From Acetivibrio cellulolyticus CD2 (GTDB lineage Bacteria > Bacillota > Clostridia > Acetivibrionales > Acetivibrionaceae), in NCBI RefSeq assembly GCF_000179595.2, contig NZ_JH556659.1, positions 933,900 through 997,899 of the forward strand: DNA of 64,000 bases, in the 5' to 3' direction. The translations under genes and the position numbers were made by a program. Under the pieces are notes generated by a model that had not been told where the DNA came from, did not search any database, and saw only the letters and a program-made list of their open reading frames with translations. This document shows positions 31,283-40,955 of the stretch, piece after piece; position 1 is the first letter of the stretch; every line of letters starts with the position of its first letter.

Positions 31283-32161
31283 ATGAGAAATCCAGTATTC
31301 ACAGGTTCAGGCGTAGCAATTATTACACCATTTACCGACAACGGTATAGACTTCGAAAAGTTGGAAGAACTCATTGAATTTCAGATAAAAGAAGGTACTG
31401 ATGCACTTATAATATGCGGTTCTACAGGTGAAGCATCTACACTGCCTGATGATGAGCACAAATCAGCAATTAAGTTTGCTGTTGATAAAGTAAACAAGAG
31501 GATACCTGTTATTGCCGGAACAGGTAGTAATGATACAAAACACGCAGTACATTTAACGGAATACGCTGAATCTGTTGGTGCTGATGCTATTTTGAGCGTT
31601 ACTCCTTATTATAATAAAACTACACAAAAAGGGCTTTATGAACATTTTAAGATAATAGCTAATAGTGTAAAGGTACCTGTTATACTTTATAATGTACCTT
31701 CAAGAACAAATTTGAATATTGACCCTCAGACTGTTAAAGCTCTATCTGAGATAGAAAATATAACTGCCATAAAGGAATGCAATTTAAATCAGGTTGGCGA
31801 AATTATAAACCTTTGCGGAGATAGCTTCTCAGTATATTCAGGAAATGATGATCAAGTACTGCCGCTTCTTGCTCTTGGGGGAAAAGGTGTAATTTCGGTA
31901 ATGGCAAACATTATACCAAAAGATACCCACGATCTGGTTGCTACTTTTATGTCTGGTGACATTGCTACAAGCAGGAAAATCCAGCTTAGGCTTTTAGACC
32001 TTGTTAAAGCACTGTTCGTTGAAGTAAGTCCTATACCGATCAAGGCAGCAATGAACCTTATGGGTATGAATGTTGGAAAATGCCGTCTGCCTTTGGTTGA
32101 TATGAGTGAAAAGAATTTTAAGTACTTACAGGATACCTTAAAACAATATGGTCTGATTTAA
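31283..32161 (+). CDS. dapA: 4-hydroxy-tetrahydrodipicolinate synthase
   Basis: Condenses pyruvate with aspartate semialdehyde. Signature GSTGEASTL is at about residue 43, the catalytic Tyr in SVTPYYNK (about 134) and the Schiff-base Lys in ITAIKECN (about 162). I chose the ATG at 31283 (MRNPVF), eight bases after AAAGGA; an ATG three codons earlier is immediately behind the same site. About 292 residues. Confidence 0.97.
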   Translation: MRNPVFTGSGVAIITPFTDNGIDFEKLEELIEFQIKEGTDALIICGSTGEASTLPDDEHKSAIKFAVDKVNKRIPVIAGTGSNDTKHAVHLTEYAESVGADAILSVTPYYNKTTQKGLYEHFKIIANSVKVPVILYNVPSRTNLNIDPQTVKALSEIENITAIKECNLNQVGEIINLCGDSFSVYSGNDDQVLPLLALGGKGVISVMANIIPKDTHDLVATFMSGDIATSRKIQLRLLDLVKALFVEVSPIPIKAAMNLMGMNVGKCRLPLVDMSEKNFKYLQDTLKQYGLI

Positions 32162-32170
32162 TTTTGACTG

Positions 32171-32192
32171 CGCCGTATTTATACGGCGTTTA
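32171..32192 (+). terminator. hairpin between dapA and dapB
   Basis: CGCCGTAT / ATACGGCG with a 2-base loop, followed by TTTAAAATTTTTT. It lies ten bases after the dapA stop. It probably causes partial termination, reducing dapB relative to dapA, since dapB has no obvious promoter of its own. Confidence 0.65.
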
Positions 32193-32244
32193 AAATTTTT
32201 TAAAAAGAGTATACTTAAAGTAAGAAAAGGAAGTGAATGTTCAA

Positions 32245-33003
32245 ATGATAAATATATTGTTAAGCGGCTGCAACGGCAGAATGGGTCAGGTAATTACCAG
32301 ACTTGCATCACAAAGGGACGACTTAAAAATTGCAGCGGGTTATGACCAAAACACATCCATCCAAAATACATACCCTGTTTTTTCAGACTTGAGCAAATGT
32401 GATGTGAACGTAGATGTTATTATTGATTTTTCTCACCCTGCTGCTCTAGACAGTTTGATGAGCTATGCAATTACAAAAAAAGTGCCCGCAGTGGTAGCAA
32501 CAACAGGACTTTCCAATTTACAGATACAGGTTCTGAAAGATGCCTCCAAAAGAATTCCGGTATTTTTTTCAGCTAATATGTCATTAGGTGTAAATCTTTT
32601 GATTGATCTTGTAAAAAAAGCTGCACGTGTTCTTGAGAAAGACTTTGATATTGAAATCGTAGAAAAGCATCATAACCAAAAAATTGACGCTCCAAGCGGT
32701 ACAGCATTAGCAATTGCTGATGCAATCAACACCTCTTTAGAGCAGCAACAGGAATACATTTATGACAGACACTCTAGAAGGAAGAAAAGAAGCAAGACAG
32801 AAATTGGAATACATGCTGTTAGAGGTGGAACTATAGTTGGTGACCATTCCGTTATATTTGCCGGCAATGACGAAATAATTGAAATAAACCATACAGCCAT
32901 GTCAAAAGAAATATTTGCAGTCGGATCGCTTAATGCTGCAGCATTTCTATACAAGAAAAATCCCGGTATGTATAACATGGATGATCTCATTCAAAGTAAG
33001 TAA
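32245..33003 (+). CDS. dapB: 4-hydroxy-tetrahydrodipicolinate reductase
   Basis: NAD(P)H-dependent second step of the DAP branch. N-terminal dinucleotide site LLSGCNGRMG; catalytic and substrate region EIVEKHHNQKIDAPSGTA (about residue 140); VRGGTIVGDH (about 193). The start is taken at the ATG giving MINILLSG; an in-frame GTG four codons earlier is also possible. About 252 residues. Confidence 0.96.
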   Translation: MINILLSGCNGRMGQVITRLASQRDDLKIAAGYDQNTSIQNTYPVFSDLSKCDVNVDVIIDFSHPAALDSLMSYAITKKVPAVVATTGLSNLQIQVLKDASKRIPVFFSANMSLGVNLLIDLVKKAARVLEKDFDIEIVEKHHNQKIDAPSGTALAIADAINTSLEQQQEYIYDRHSRRKKRSKTEIGIHAVRGGTIVGDHSVIFAGNDEIIEINHTAMSKEIFAVGSLNAAAFLYKKNPGMYNMDDLIQSK

Positions 33004-33083
33004 TAAAATGGGGTACTTTCGCCCCCAAGCTGTTTTGAAATAATTGATTCATTATTCTCAAAAAACTTCAGGAGGTGTTTTTG

Positions 33084-33560
33084 ATGTCTCAAAAACCAGT
33101 TACAAGTATTGATGTTACATATAATGTTTCACTCATTACACTCGATAACCTTCCTAACGACATCAAGCTTATATCGGAGATATTTACTTCTATAGCTAAC
33201 GAAGGTATCAGCATCGATATGGTAAGTAAATCTCCCTCAGTGAAAGGTAATACAACAATATCCTTCAGCCTGCTTTACGATGATCTTGTTAAAGCTATGA
33301 GCTCCTTAAATAAATTTAATGAGCATGTTCATAATCTTAGCATTGAAATTGATAGTTTTAACACTAAGTTCTGTATATTCGGCAAAAATATGAAGGATAT
33401 TCCTGGAGTTGCTGCGAGATTATTTACAGTGCTTGCAAGTGAAGGCATTGAGGTTAAGCTTGTTACTACTTCTGAATCGGATATTTCATGCCTGATCGAT
33501 GAAAAAGATGCCGATAAAGCTTGTGAATCTGTAAAAAAAGAATTTTCCCTAGAAGAATAG
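33084..33560 (+). CDS. stand-alone ACT-domain protein, aspartokinase regulatory-domain-like
   Basis: A 158-residue protein with two ACT-like units and no kinase domain: an N-terminal unit (SIDVTYNVSLITLDNLPND ... EGISIDMVSKSPS) and a second one (KFCIFGKNMKDIPGVAARLF ... EGIEVKLVTTSESDISCLID). The second matches the end of bacterial aspartate kinases, which bind lysine or threonine. The ATG at 33084 follows AGGAGGTG at ideal spacing. Last gene of the DAP operon and followed by a terminator. It probably senses an end-product amino acid; its partner is unknown. Confidence 0.8.
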   Translation: MSQKPVTSIDVTYNVSLITLDNLPNDIKLISEIFTSIANEGISIDMVSKSPSVKGNTTISFSLLYDDLVKAMSSLNKFNEHVHNLSIEIDSFNTKFCIFGKNMKDIPGVAARLFTVLASEGIEVKLVTTSESDISCLIDEKDADKACESVKKEFSLEE

Positions 33561-33700
33561 CAAATTCTACTTACATAAAATTGCTATTTTAGAAATCACG
33601 TAAAGTATTACATAACTTATAAATATATAATAAAATTTTACGTTATTCGAACTTATTAATATAAAAAGAATATTTCAATAAATTTCAGAACAAGAATTAT

Positions 33701-33750
33701 CAACCACTAAATTAGAAGCAGTTTTCCAGTTTAGTGGTTGATATATTTTT
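33701..33750 (+). terminator. terminator of the asd-dapA-dapB-ACT operon
   Basis: CAACCACTAAA / TTTAGTGGTTG (11 bp), 18-base loop, then ATATATTTTT. It lies between convergent genes and could act on both strands. Confidence 0.7.
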
Positions 33751-33786
33751 GAGCAACATAAACTAATTGCCAAAAATGCAAAGTTC

Positions 33787-34323
33787 TTAAAACTCTATAC
33801 CTTCCCTTGCAGGTATACCTTTTTCAAAAGGATGCTTTATGCATGCAATTTGCGAAACATAGTCAGCCACTTCTATTATTTCTGCCGGAACATTTCTTCC
33901 TGTAAGAATCAATTCGACCTGCTCAGGTTTGCCCTTAATTACATCCAGTACAAAATCAATATCTATAAGCCCATTTCCAAGCACACCCATAATTTCATCA
34001 AGTATCAGCACGTCACATGATTTTTCTTTGAAAGTATTTCTAACAAAATCAAATGCTTTGGCTATTTCACCCTTTAGCTCTTCAATTTCTTCCTTACCCA
34101 GATTCCAAACAAAACCTCTTTGTTTTTCGAAGCGGAACACCTTAAACCCGGGCTCAAATTTCTTTAAAGCCATTAGCTCTCCTGTTTCGCTACTCTTAAG
34201 GAATTGAAGCATATATACTATTTTACCTCTACCGTAGGCTCTAATCCCCTGTCCAATTGCAGCTGTTGTTTTACCCTTGCCCTCTCCGGTATATACCTGA
34301 ACCAAGCCCTTATCCATTTTCAT
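33787..34323 (-). CDS. cobO: corrinoid adenosyltransferase
   Basis: Transfers the adenosyl group of ATP to cob(I)alamin, giving coenzyme B12. P-loop GEGKGKTTAAIG is at residues 13-24, Walker-B-like LILDEIMGVL at about 103 and LTGRNVPAEIIEVADYVS at about 139; 178 residues, the CobO/BtuR/CobA family. Monocistronic here, convergent with the DAP operon. Confidence 0.93.
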   Translation of the reverse strand: MKMDKGLVQVYTGEGKGKTTAAIGQGIRAYGRGKIVYMLQFLKSSETGELMALKKFEPGFKVFRFEKQRGFVWNLGKEEIEELKGEIAKAFDFVRNTFKEKSCDVLILDEIMGVLGNGLIDIDFVLDVIKGKPEQVELILTGRNVPAEIIEVADYVSQIACIKHPFEKGIPAREGIEF

Positions 34324-34414
34324 CCCATGCCTTAAAGTTATTTGCCAATTATTTTAACAATTTTGCAAAAGTTTTTCAACCTTAATATTTCCAAAAAAAA
34401 ATATAAAAAAGCTA

Positions 34415-34443
34415 TTGACATAAACAATTTAAGTTAGTATAAT
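34415..34443 (+). promoter_or_regulatory. consensus promoter for tRNA-Leu
   Basis: Perfect TTGACA (34415-34420), 17-bp spacer, perfect TATAAT (34438-34443), about 63 bp upstream of the mature tRNA. Confidence 0.88.
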
Positions 34444-34505
34444 CTATTATGCTGATTGAAACATTGCAAGGATTACTTCTTGTAGTTTATATTATCAGTT
34501 AATAT

Positions 34506-34588
34506 GCGGTCGTGGCGGAACTGGCAGACGCGTACGTTTGAGGGGCGTATGGGAGACCGTATGGGTTCAAGTCCCATCGTCCGCACCA
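34506..34588 (+). tRNA. tRNA-Leu (anticodon GAG)
   Basis: Cloverleaf by eye: acceptor GCGGTCG, D arm with GGC..AGAC, anticodon stem TACGT/GCGTA around loop TTGAGGG giving GAG, long variable arm (GGGAGACC), T arm ATGGG-TTCAAGT-CCCAT, and an encoded CCA end. The long variable arm and GAG anticodon identify a leucine tRNA reading CUU/CUC. Odd point: the fifth acceptor pair is T-T (position 34510 against 34580) where a Watson-Crick pair is expected. Confidence 0.95.
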
Positions 34589-34594
34589 AAGAAA

Positions 34595-34622
34595 AACCAT
34601 CGAGTAATCGATGGTTTTTTGT
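34595..34622 (+). terminator. terminator of tRNA-Leu
   Basis: AACCATCGA / TCGATGGTT with a 4-base loop, then TTTTGTTTTT; six bases after the CCA end. Confidence 0.92.
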
Positions 34623-34672
34623 TTTTCTCTAATATTTTTTCTTTTAATATCTGTCATAGTATATGTTTACTG

Positions 34673-36133
34673 CTAATCTAAATCTTCCCTCTCGTCTCTG
34701 TTTTTCCTCTCCATATCTTCCTTATGAAGCTCTTCGTTTAATTCCTTTGATGCCTCGGTTAATAAACCCGATTGATATCTTTTACTCAGACTTCTATAAA
34801 TCTCACGTCTTTTTTCTTTAAATGTAAATATCATATAGATGGCCGAATACAGAACCGTCATTATTATACCTGCTATCAGCCCAGATGCCTGTCCCGGAAT
34901 AAAAGGCATACTTATAATTACAAAAATCAAACTTATTAATACTATCCATGAGGTATATGGGTATCCCGGTAACTGGCATTTTCCATTAGGCGGGCATCCG
35001 TTTGCTTTCCTGAATCGAATATGTGTGGCCATAATTACAGCATAGACGAATAATAATGAAAATCCCCCGGAACTTACAAGAAATAAATAAACTTTTGGGA
35101 GTAAAAGCCCCATTCCTAATCCTAAAAGCATTGCAAGCCCCGAAAATAATATGCCACGATAAGGTACTCTTTTTTCATCTTTTAGCCATTTAGGAGCAAG
35201 TCCTTCATCTGCAAGTGACTTTATCATTCTTCCAAGCCCAAACATAGCTGCCAGCATTGTAGAAAGTATTGCTGTAATAAGTACCAGATTAAGTACCGTA
35301 CCAGCCCAGCCAATTCCCAATCTACTCAGGGCCGCTACCATTGGACTCACATCTTCACTAAGTTCAGCTGTAGGAATCAGAGGAAGAAGTACTGCTACAG
35401 AAATTATATAAAAACAAACTAGGCATATAACTGTATAATTAATTGCTTTTGGAACAACCTTTGCAGGATTATCTGTCTCTGATGAAGCCAAGCCGATTAT
35501 CTCAAAGCCGGCATAAGCAAACATTACTATAAGCATGCTTCCCGCAATCCCCTTTAAACCTCCTGGCATAAAGTTTTCATTAGCTAATACACCTGTTCCG
35601 ATTGGTGAAAATCCCGGCATAAATCCCGCAATCAATAGTAACGCTAAAATTATAAAGGATGCTATCGCTAACAACTTCACTGCTGCAAGTCCACTTTCCA
35701 GCTTGCTTAGCTTATCGGCTCCCAATAGGTTGAGCAGCGTAATAGCAATTATAATTATACTCCCCAGTAATGGTATTGATATATTAGGAATCCATTTCCT
35801 TACGAGAATTGATACAGCAGTAGCTTCACTTGACATAGCCAGAGACATCCCGGTCCAGTACACCCACCCTACAATAAACCCGGCTCCACGTCCAAAGCTT
35901 TGAGCTGCGAAAGTTCGAAAAGATACAGCATGAGGGTTTGCTATGGTCATCTCAGATAACGCATAAAGTATAAAATATACTAATACTCCCCCCAATATAT
36001 ATGATATCAATATTGCAGGCCCTGCAGCATGAATAGCTACTGACGAGCCAAGAAAAAAAGAGCCCCCAATTACTGTCCCTAATGCCATCATTGTAAGCTG
36101 CCATGCAGACAACCCTTTATGTTCTTTAACCAT
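34673..36133 (-). CDS. APC-family amino acid permease
   Basis: Integral membrane amino-acid transporter of about 486 residues with 12 predicted helices. The family start is clear: GLSAWQLTMMALGTVIGGSF, where the helix-1 GxxIGGS break binds substrate. It has FAYAGFEIIGLASSETDNP in helix 6 and a C-terminal charged tail (MERKNRDEREDLD). I prefer the ATG at 36133, which has AAGGAG nine bases upstream, over an upstream TTG. The closest types are GABA/aromatic/YfnA-like permeases; substrate not determinable. It lies 60 bp after the histidine-kinase gene and may be co-transcribed with it. Confidence 0.88.
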   Translation of the reverse strand: MVKEHKGLSAWQLTMMALGTVIGGSFFLGSSVAIHAAGPAILISYILGGVLVYFILYALSEMTIANPHAVSFRTFAAQSFGRGAGFIVGWVYWTGMSLAMSSEATAVSILVRKWIPNISIPLLGSIIIIAITLLNLLGADKLSKLESGLAAVKLLAIASFIILALLLIAGFMPGFSPIGTGVLANENFMPGGLKGIAGSMLIVMFAYAGFEIIGLASSETDNPAKVVPKAINYTVICLVCFYIISVAVLLPLIPTAELSEDVSPMVAALSRLGIGWAGTVLNLVLITAILSTMLAAMFGLGRMIKSLADEGLAPKWLKDEKRVPYRGILFSGLAMLLGLGMGLLLPKVYLFLVSSGGFSLLFVYAVIMATHIRFRKANGCPPNGKCQLPGYPYTSWIVLISLIFVIISMPFIPGQASGLIAGIIMTVLYSAIYMIFTFKEKRREIYRSLSKRYQSGLLTEASKELNEELHKEDMERKNRDEREDLD

Positions 36134-36248
36134 AATCTTCTTCTCCTTGCCTGGTGCTTTTTCATAAATTGAATTTCTGGACAATTAGTTTCAAAACTAT
36201 TATCCCTCAAATTGAAAAATACATTCCAGCAAGTAAATAGTAATTATG

Positions 36249-37304
36249 TTACTCAGTCTGCTGACATTCGCTTTCCGATTTCGGCAACTTCACGGTAAAG
36301 GTTGTGCCCTTTTGAGTTTCACTATCTACTACAATTTCTCCTTTGCAAAGTTCAACAATTCGTTTGACAATCGAAAGGCCCAGCCCATTTCCCTGAACTG
36401 CATGTGAGTTATCACCTTGATAAAATTTATCAAAAATATGTTTTAGTGTATTTTCATCCATACCATTTCCGTCATCACTTATCTTAAATTGAATACCATT
36501 AACTGTTCCATAGCATCTGATTGCCACATGTCCATTGTCGTTCGAGTACTTAATTGCGTTTTCAATAAGATTTATCCAAAGATGTGAAAGCATCTCTTGA
36601 TTATTGTAAATTTTTAAAGGTTCCAAATCGAGATTGATTTCTATATTTTTCTTACTCCACTGCTTTTCAAAAAGTATGATACAATCCCTGATTTGTTCAT
36701 CTAATTCGTATTCTGTTTTATTTGTTATAAATTGTTGATTTTCAAATTTGTTAAGAATAAGAACATTTGCAGACATGTTAGCAAGCCTTTCGGATTCACT
36801 TATAATAATATCAGTGTATTCTTTTCGCTTTTCAGGTGAAAGATTGTCATTTTGCAGTTGTTTGGCAAATCCCCGGATTGAAACAATAGGTGTCTTGAAT
36901 TCATGAGAAAAATCATTGATAAAACTATTACGAAACATTTCTATACTGCCAAGCTCTTCTGCCATATGATTAAAATTTCTAATTAAATTAGCCATTTCGG
37001 AATGGTCGTTAATTTCTTCAACACGAACACTAAAATCTCCCGTGGCTACTACTTTGATTGCCTTAACGAGCTGATTTAGCGGTTTCAACATTTTTTCACC
37101 TGCCATAGCCGAAATGGAGGTTCCAATAATGATGCTGACAAGTAATGCAACTAACGGATATAGAATTGGGGTAAGTTGAGGAATTGGTAAAATACCTGCT
37201 GCATATAAAAATAAAAAACATACCCCTGTCAATAATCCTGAAGATATCATAATGTAAAAAACCAGAATTACCATCTGTATATTTAAAGTTCTTCCTCTGT
37301 TCAT
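36249..37304 (-). CDS. sensor histidine kinase
   Basis: A 351-residue membrane kinase: two hydrophobic helices (about 8-35 and 40-65) with almost no extracellular loop, HAMP (about 66-118), phospho-acceptor His in FSHEFKTPIVSIRGF (about 130), and HATPase with N box NLIENAIKYSND, DDGNGMD and GNGLGLSIVKRIV. The tiny external loop suggests membrane or internal sensing. It overlaps the regulator gene by 4 bp. Confidence 0.92.
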   Translation of the reverse strand: MNRGRTLNIQMVILVFYIMISSGLLTGVCFLFLYAAGILPIPQLTPILYPLVALLVSIIIGTSISAMAGEKMLKPLNQLVKAIKVVATGDFSVRVEEINDHSEMANLIRNFNHMAEELGSIEMFRNSFINDFSHEFKTPIVSIRGFAKQLQNDNLSPEKRKEYTDIIISESERLANMSANVLILNKFENQQFITNKTEYELDEQIRDCIILFEKQWSKKNIEINLDLEPLKIYNNQEMLSHLWINLIENAIKYSNDNGHVAIRCYGTVNGIQFKISDDGNGMDENTLKHIFDKFYQGDNSHAVQGNGLGLSIVKRIVELCKGEIVVDSETQKGTTFTVKLPKSESECQQTE

Positions 37305-37975
37305 GCTTTTACCACCGCCTTGTATCCAAGTCCCCGAACTGTAATTATTTCGAAATCCGGATTTTCTTTTAACCTATCACGCAAACGATTTATGTGAACA
37401 TCTACCGTTCGTTCATCAGTATCAGAATTCATCCCCCAAATTTCATCCATCAAACTGCGCCTCGTAAAAATTTTGTTCTGGTAGGACAACAATTTGTATA
37501 ACAGAGTGAATTCTTTATTCGGTAATTCCTGAACATAACCCATATAAGAAACAGTAAGTTCATCATAATCCAAAACAGTTTCTCCCACTGTAAGCCGATG
37601 CTCATTTACAATTTTGGAACGGCGAAGAAGTGCTGCAATTCTCAGAATCATCTCCTCCTCATCAACCGGTTTTACCATATAATCATCCGTTCCTACAAGA
37701 AACCCCTTCTTTTTATCGGCAGGTGTTTCTTTTGCCGTTACCATTAATATAGGCAGGTTACAGTTACATTTACGCAAAGTTTCACTTAATTCATAGCCAT
37801 CCATGCGTGGCATCATAAGATCGAGAACAATCAAATCCACATGATGGTTGTCCATTTTTTCAAGCGCATCGATACCATCCTTGGCAAGGATAACTTCATA
37901 ACCGTTTTGAATCAATACAGCTTCCATTAATTTTCTTGTATTGTTGTCATCTTCTACCACCATGATGTGAAACAT
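37301..37975 (-). CDS. OmpR-family response regulator
   Basis: 224 residues: receiver domain with phospho-Asp in DLIVLDLMMPRMDGYE (about residue 52) and Lys in MVKPVDEEE; C-terminal winged helix (RRSLMDEIWGMNSD, ERTVDVHINRLRDRL). A pair of 11-bp-spaced direct repeats lies 45 bp upstream, the spacing bound by such regulators, so it probably controls its own operon. Confidence 0.93.
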   Translation of the reverse strand: MFHIMVVEDDNNTRKLMEAVLIQNGYEVILAKDGIDALEKMDNHHVDLIVLDLMMPRMDGYELSETLRKCNCNLPILMVTAKETPADKKKGFLVGTDDYMVKPVDEEEMILRIAALLRRSKIVNEHRLTVGETVLDYDELTVSYMGYVQELPNKEFTLLYKLLSYQNKIFTRRSLMDEIWGMNSDTDERTVDVHINRLRDRLKENPDFEIITVRGLGYKAVVKA

Positions 37976-38315
37976 TGAAATGCCTCCCTTTTTCTTTATA
38001 TATTTACTTTATCATTCTATTTTAAACTGATTTTAAACAAACAAAAACCATTGTAACTTTTGACTTTTACTATTTTTCTTTGAAGTAGTATTTCGCCCGC
38101 CTCTTAATATTTTGTTAATATTCAGTCTATATTTACCCTATACAATGAACATTATAATTTAGTAAAATAAGAATCACAATCATATTCTGGTTCTTAAAGG
38201 ATGAGTGAAGTACTCCCACTTTTCATGTAACCTGGTTTTCATCAAATAAGGCTTTAAGTGAAATAGCAGCGGAAGTTATATTTTCACTATTCCCAATATA
38301 GAGGAGAGAGGCATT
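37976..38315. other. divergent spacer, response regulator / Hsp70 operon
   Basis: 340 bp. It contains the direct repeats at 38019-38040 and a TATAAT at 38153-38158 without a good -35. No CIRCE-type (TTAGCACTC) heat-shock operator was found in front of the Hsp70 gene. Confidence 0.5.
38019..38040 (-). promoter_or_regulatory. 11-bp direct repeats, likely response-regulator site
   Basis: ATTTTAAACTG followed at once by ATTTTAAACAA: nine identical bases with 11-bp spacing, one helical turn, 44 bp upstream of the response-regulator start. Winged-helix regulators of this family bind such tandem sites. Confidence 0.5.
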
Positions 38316-40064
38316 ATGTCTAAAGTAATTGGTATTGATTTAGGTACTACAAATTCTTGCGTTGCTGTTATGGAAGGCGGTGAAGCTGTCGTAATTCCTA
38401 ATGCCGAGGGTGGACGAACTACTCCTTCGGTAGTTGCGTTCTCCAAAACCGGAGAGCGTATGATAGGACAGCTTGCTAAGCGTCAGGCAGTTACCAATCA
38501 CGAACGTACCATCAGTTCCATCAAGCGTGAAATGGGAAGCAATTATAAAGTTGATATTGAAGGTAAAAAGTATACTCCACAGGAAATTTCGGCAATGATT
38601 TTACAAAAGTTGAAAACCGATGCAGAAAGCTATCTTGGAGAAACGGTTCAGGATGCAGTAATAACAGTACCTGCTTATTTTACCGATGCACAACGTCAAG
38701 CAACCAAAGATGCTGGAAGAATTGCGGGCTTAAATGTGCAGAGAATCATCAACGAGCCAACCGCAGCTGCACTTGCCTACGGTGTAGATAAAGAAACAGA
38801 GCAAAAGGTAATGGTTTATGACCTTGGTGGTGGAACATTTGATGTGTCGCTTCTTGACATCAGCAATGGTGTTATTGAAGTACTTGCCACTGCCGGAAAC
38901 AATCGCCTGGGTGGTGACGACTTTGACGGTTGTGTGGTTGAGTATCTTGTAAATGAATTTAAGAAGGAAAACCGTTTTGATCTTTCCAAAGATCCCACTG
39001 CAATGCAGCGTGTAAAAGAAGCTGCAGAAAAAGCTAAAATTGAATTGAGCGCTTTAACATCAACTTCAGTTAATCTTCCGTTTATTACCTCAAATTCATC
39101 AGGTCCAATGCATATGGATATTACACTTACACGGGCAAAATTTGATGAACTTACATCACATCTTGTAAATGCAACAATGGATCCGGTACACCAGGCACTA
39201 CGTGATTCCGGCCTTAATACTGCAGATATTAACAAGGTTTTGCTTGTAGGAGGTTCCAGCCGTATTCCTGCGGTACAGGAAGCTGTCAGAAAGTTTATCG
39301 GCAAAGAGCCGTTTAAAGGTATCAATCCAGATGAATGCGTTGCAGTTGGAGCCGCACTACAGGCTGGTGTTCTTTCGGGTGATGTCAGAGATTTGCTGCT
39401 TTTAGATGTAACTCCTCTTTCTCTTGGCATTGAAACTCTAGGAGGTGTTTTCTCAAAAATTATTGAGAGGAACACAACCATTCCGATAAAAAAGAGCCAG
39501 ATATTTACCACTGCCGCTCCGTTCCAGTCATCTGTAGACATTCATGTTTTGCAGGGTGAACGTGAAATGGTAGCATCAAACAAAACATTAGGCAGATTCA
39601 AGCTTAAAGGTATCCGCCGTGCACCACGAGGAGTTCCTCAAATTGAGGTTACCTTCTCAATTGATGCCAATGGCATTGTCAATGTATCTGCCAAAGACCT
39701 CGGAACAGGTAAAGAGCAAAGCATCACCATTTCTGCTTCCTCAAACCTAAGTCAGGCGGAAATTGATCAAGCCATCCGTGATGCACAGCAATATTCTGCT
39801 GAAGATGCAAAACGCAAGGAGGAAGCCACAGCACGTGATCGTGCTGAGCAGTTGATTTATCAGGCATCGTCAATTATAAAAAAACTTGATAAAAATGACC
39901 GCAAATTACTTGATGAATCGGTTAAAAACACTAAAAAAGCATTAAAAAGCAAGGACAATGCACAGCTCACAGCGGCCTGCAATGAATTATCCTCAATGCT
40001 TGAAACCATGCACCAAAAAACTCCGGATGATGGAACTTCAAGTAATGGAGATAATAAAATCTAG
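38316..40064 (+). CDS. accessory Hsp70 chaperone (DnaK paralogue)
   Basis: ATP-driven chaperone of 582 residues. The nucleotide-binding domain is complete: [19 protein letters not shown] at residue 4, [36 protein letters not shown] and [14 protein letters not shown]. The substrate-binding beta domain follows ([25 protein letters not shown]). The helical lid is short and ends TSSNGDNKI, without the usual EEVD-like or long Gly-rich tail of the main DnaK (about 610 residues). It is first in an operon with a DUF5685 protein, a J-protein and a zinc-ribbon protein. There is no grpE or hrcA nearby, so it is a secondary system rather than the housekeeping dnaK locus. Confidence 0.9.
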   Translation: MSKVIGIDLGTTNSCVAVMEGGEAVVIPNAEGGRTTPSVVAFSKTGERMIGQLAKRQAVTNHERTISSIKREMGSNYKVDIEGKKYTPQEISAMILQKLKTDAESYLGETVQDAVITVPAYFTDAQRQATKDAGRIAGLNVQRIINEPTAAALAYGVDKETEQKVMVYDLGGGTFDVSLLDISNGVIEVLATAGNNRLGGDDFDGCVVEYLVNEFKKENRFDLSKDPTAMQRVKEAAEKAKIELSALTSTSVNLPFITSNSSGPMHMDITLTRAKFDELTSHLVNATMDPVHQALRDSGLNTADINKVLLVGGSSRIPAVQEAVRKFIGKEPFKGINPDECVAVGAALQAGVLSGDVRDLLLLDVTPLSLGIETLGGVFSKIIERNTTIPIKKSQIFTTAAPFQSSVDIHVLQGEREMVASNKTLGRFKLKGIRRAPRGVPQIEVTFSIDANGIVNVSAKDLGTGKEQSITISASSNLSQAEIDQAIRDAQQYSAEDAKRKEEATARDRAEQLIYQASSIIKKLDKNDRKLLDESVKNTKKALKSKDNAQLTAACNELSSMLETMHQKTPDDGTSSNGDNKI

Positions 40065-40133
40065 ACAAGTGAAAAATATTTTGCAATAATTGAATTTGCA
40101 AGCATCCCAAAATGAGAAAGGTGGGTGAATAAT

Positions 40134-40955
40134 ATGTTTGGTTATGTAGTTGCAAATGTTGATAAGCTGACTGCTGAGGAAAAGCAGCATTACCGTTCGT
40201 GCTATTGCGGCTTATGCAAGGCATTAGGAAGCCGTCATGGAGCATTAAGCCGTATAACACTTACTTATGACATGACTTTCCTTGTTTTGTTTCTTTCTGC
40301 ACTATATAAAACAGTTAATAAAATCGAAACTGAGCGGTGTATTATTCATCCTCTAAAACCGCATCAATACTGGCAGAATGATATAACAAACTATGCTGCC
40401 GACATGAATGTTGTACTTGCTTATTACAATTTACTTGACGACTGGATAGATGATAAAAATATCCTGTCACTGTGTGAAGCAAAGCTATTCGAGCAGCAAT
40501 ACAGACAAATTATTAAGCGATATCCAAATCAATGTACGGTAATTAGTGAATGCTTGAATGAGCTTTCCAAAGTTGAAAAATCAGGAGAACTTAATGCAGA
40601 TATTCCTGCAAATTTTTTTGGAAAGCTGATGGGTGAAATCTTTGTTTTACGTGAAGATGAATATACGGAAAATTTGCGGGCATTCGGAAGGGCTCTCGGC
40701 AAGTTTATATATATAATGGATGCCTGCCTTGATTTAAAGGATGATATAAAACATGAACGATATAACCCCTTGATTATGTCTTCATCTGAAGATTTTAGCT
40801 CAATTTTGACTCTGCTTATGGCCGACTGTACAGAAAAATATAAGCAGTTGCCGATCAAACAGGATACGAATCTGATTGAGAATATCCTTTATTCAGGTGT
40901 TTGGACTAAGTATGAAGCAGAAAAGCAAAAACAAAGGAGGCAAAATAAGCAATGA
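40134..40955 (+). CDS. DUF5685-family protein
   Basis: About 273 residues, soluble and mainly helical. The N-terminal motif [18 protein letters not shown] (about residue 22) has a CxCxxC arrangement. Acid-rich segments [10 protein letters not shown] (about 103) and [18 protein letters not shown] (about 200) resemble metal-binding aspartate clusters of all-helical enzymes, but this is only a visual likeness. The ATG at 40134 follows GGTGG. It overlaps the J-protein start by 4 bp. The family is known from Firmicutes with no established function. The context links it to the Hsp70/J pair. Confidence 0.8.
   Translation: MFGYVVANVDKLTAEEKQHYRSCYCGLCKALGSRHGALSRITLTYDMTFLVLFLSALYKTVNKIETERCIIHPLKPHQYWQNDITNYAADMNVVLAYYNLLDDWIDDKNILSLCEAKLFEQQYRQIIKRYPNQCTVISECLNELSKVEKSGELNADIPANFFGKLMGEIFVLREDEYTENLRAFGRALGKFIYIMDACLDLKDDIKHERYNPLIMSSSEDFSSILTLLMADCTEKYKQLPIKQDTNLIENILYSGVWTKYEAEKQKQRRQNKQ

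Noticed and set aside
38160-38315. Possible CIRCE heat-shock operator (GAGTG...TACTC near 38200)
   Set aside because: Lacks the TTAGCACTC-N9-GAGTGCTAA arms.
38816-39541. 241-codon ORF antisense to the Hsp70 gene
   Set aside because: Long only because the opposite strand is a conserved gene; Ser/Pro-rich shadow translation.
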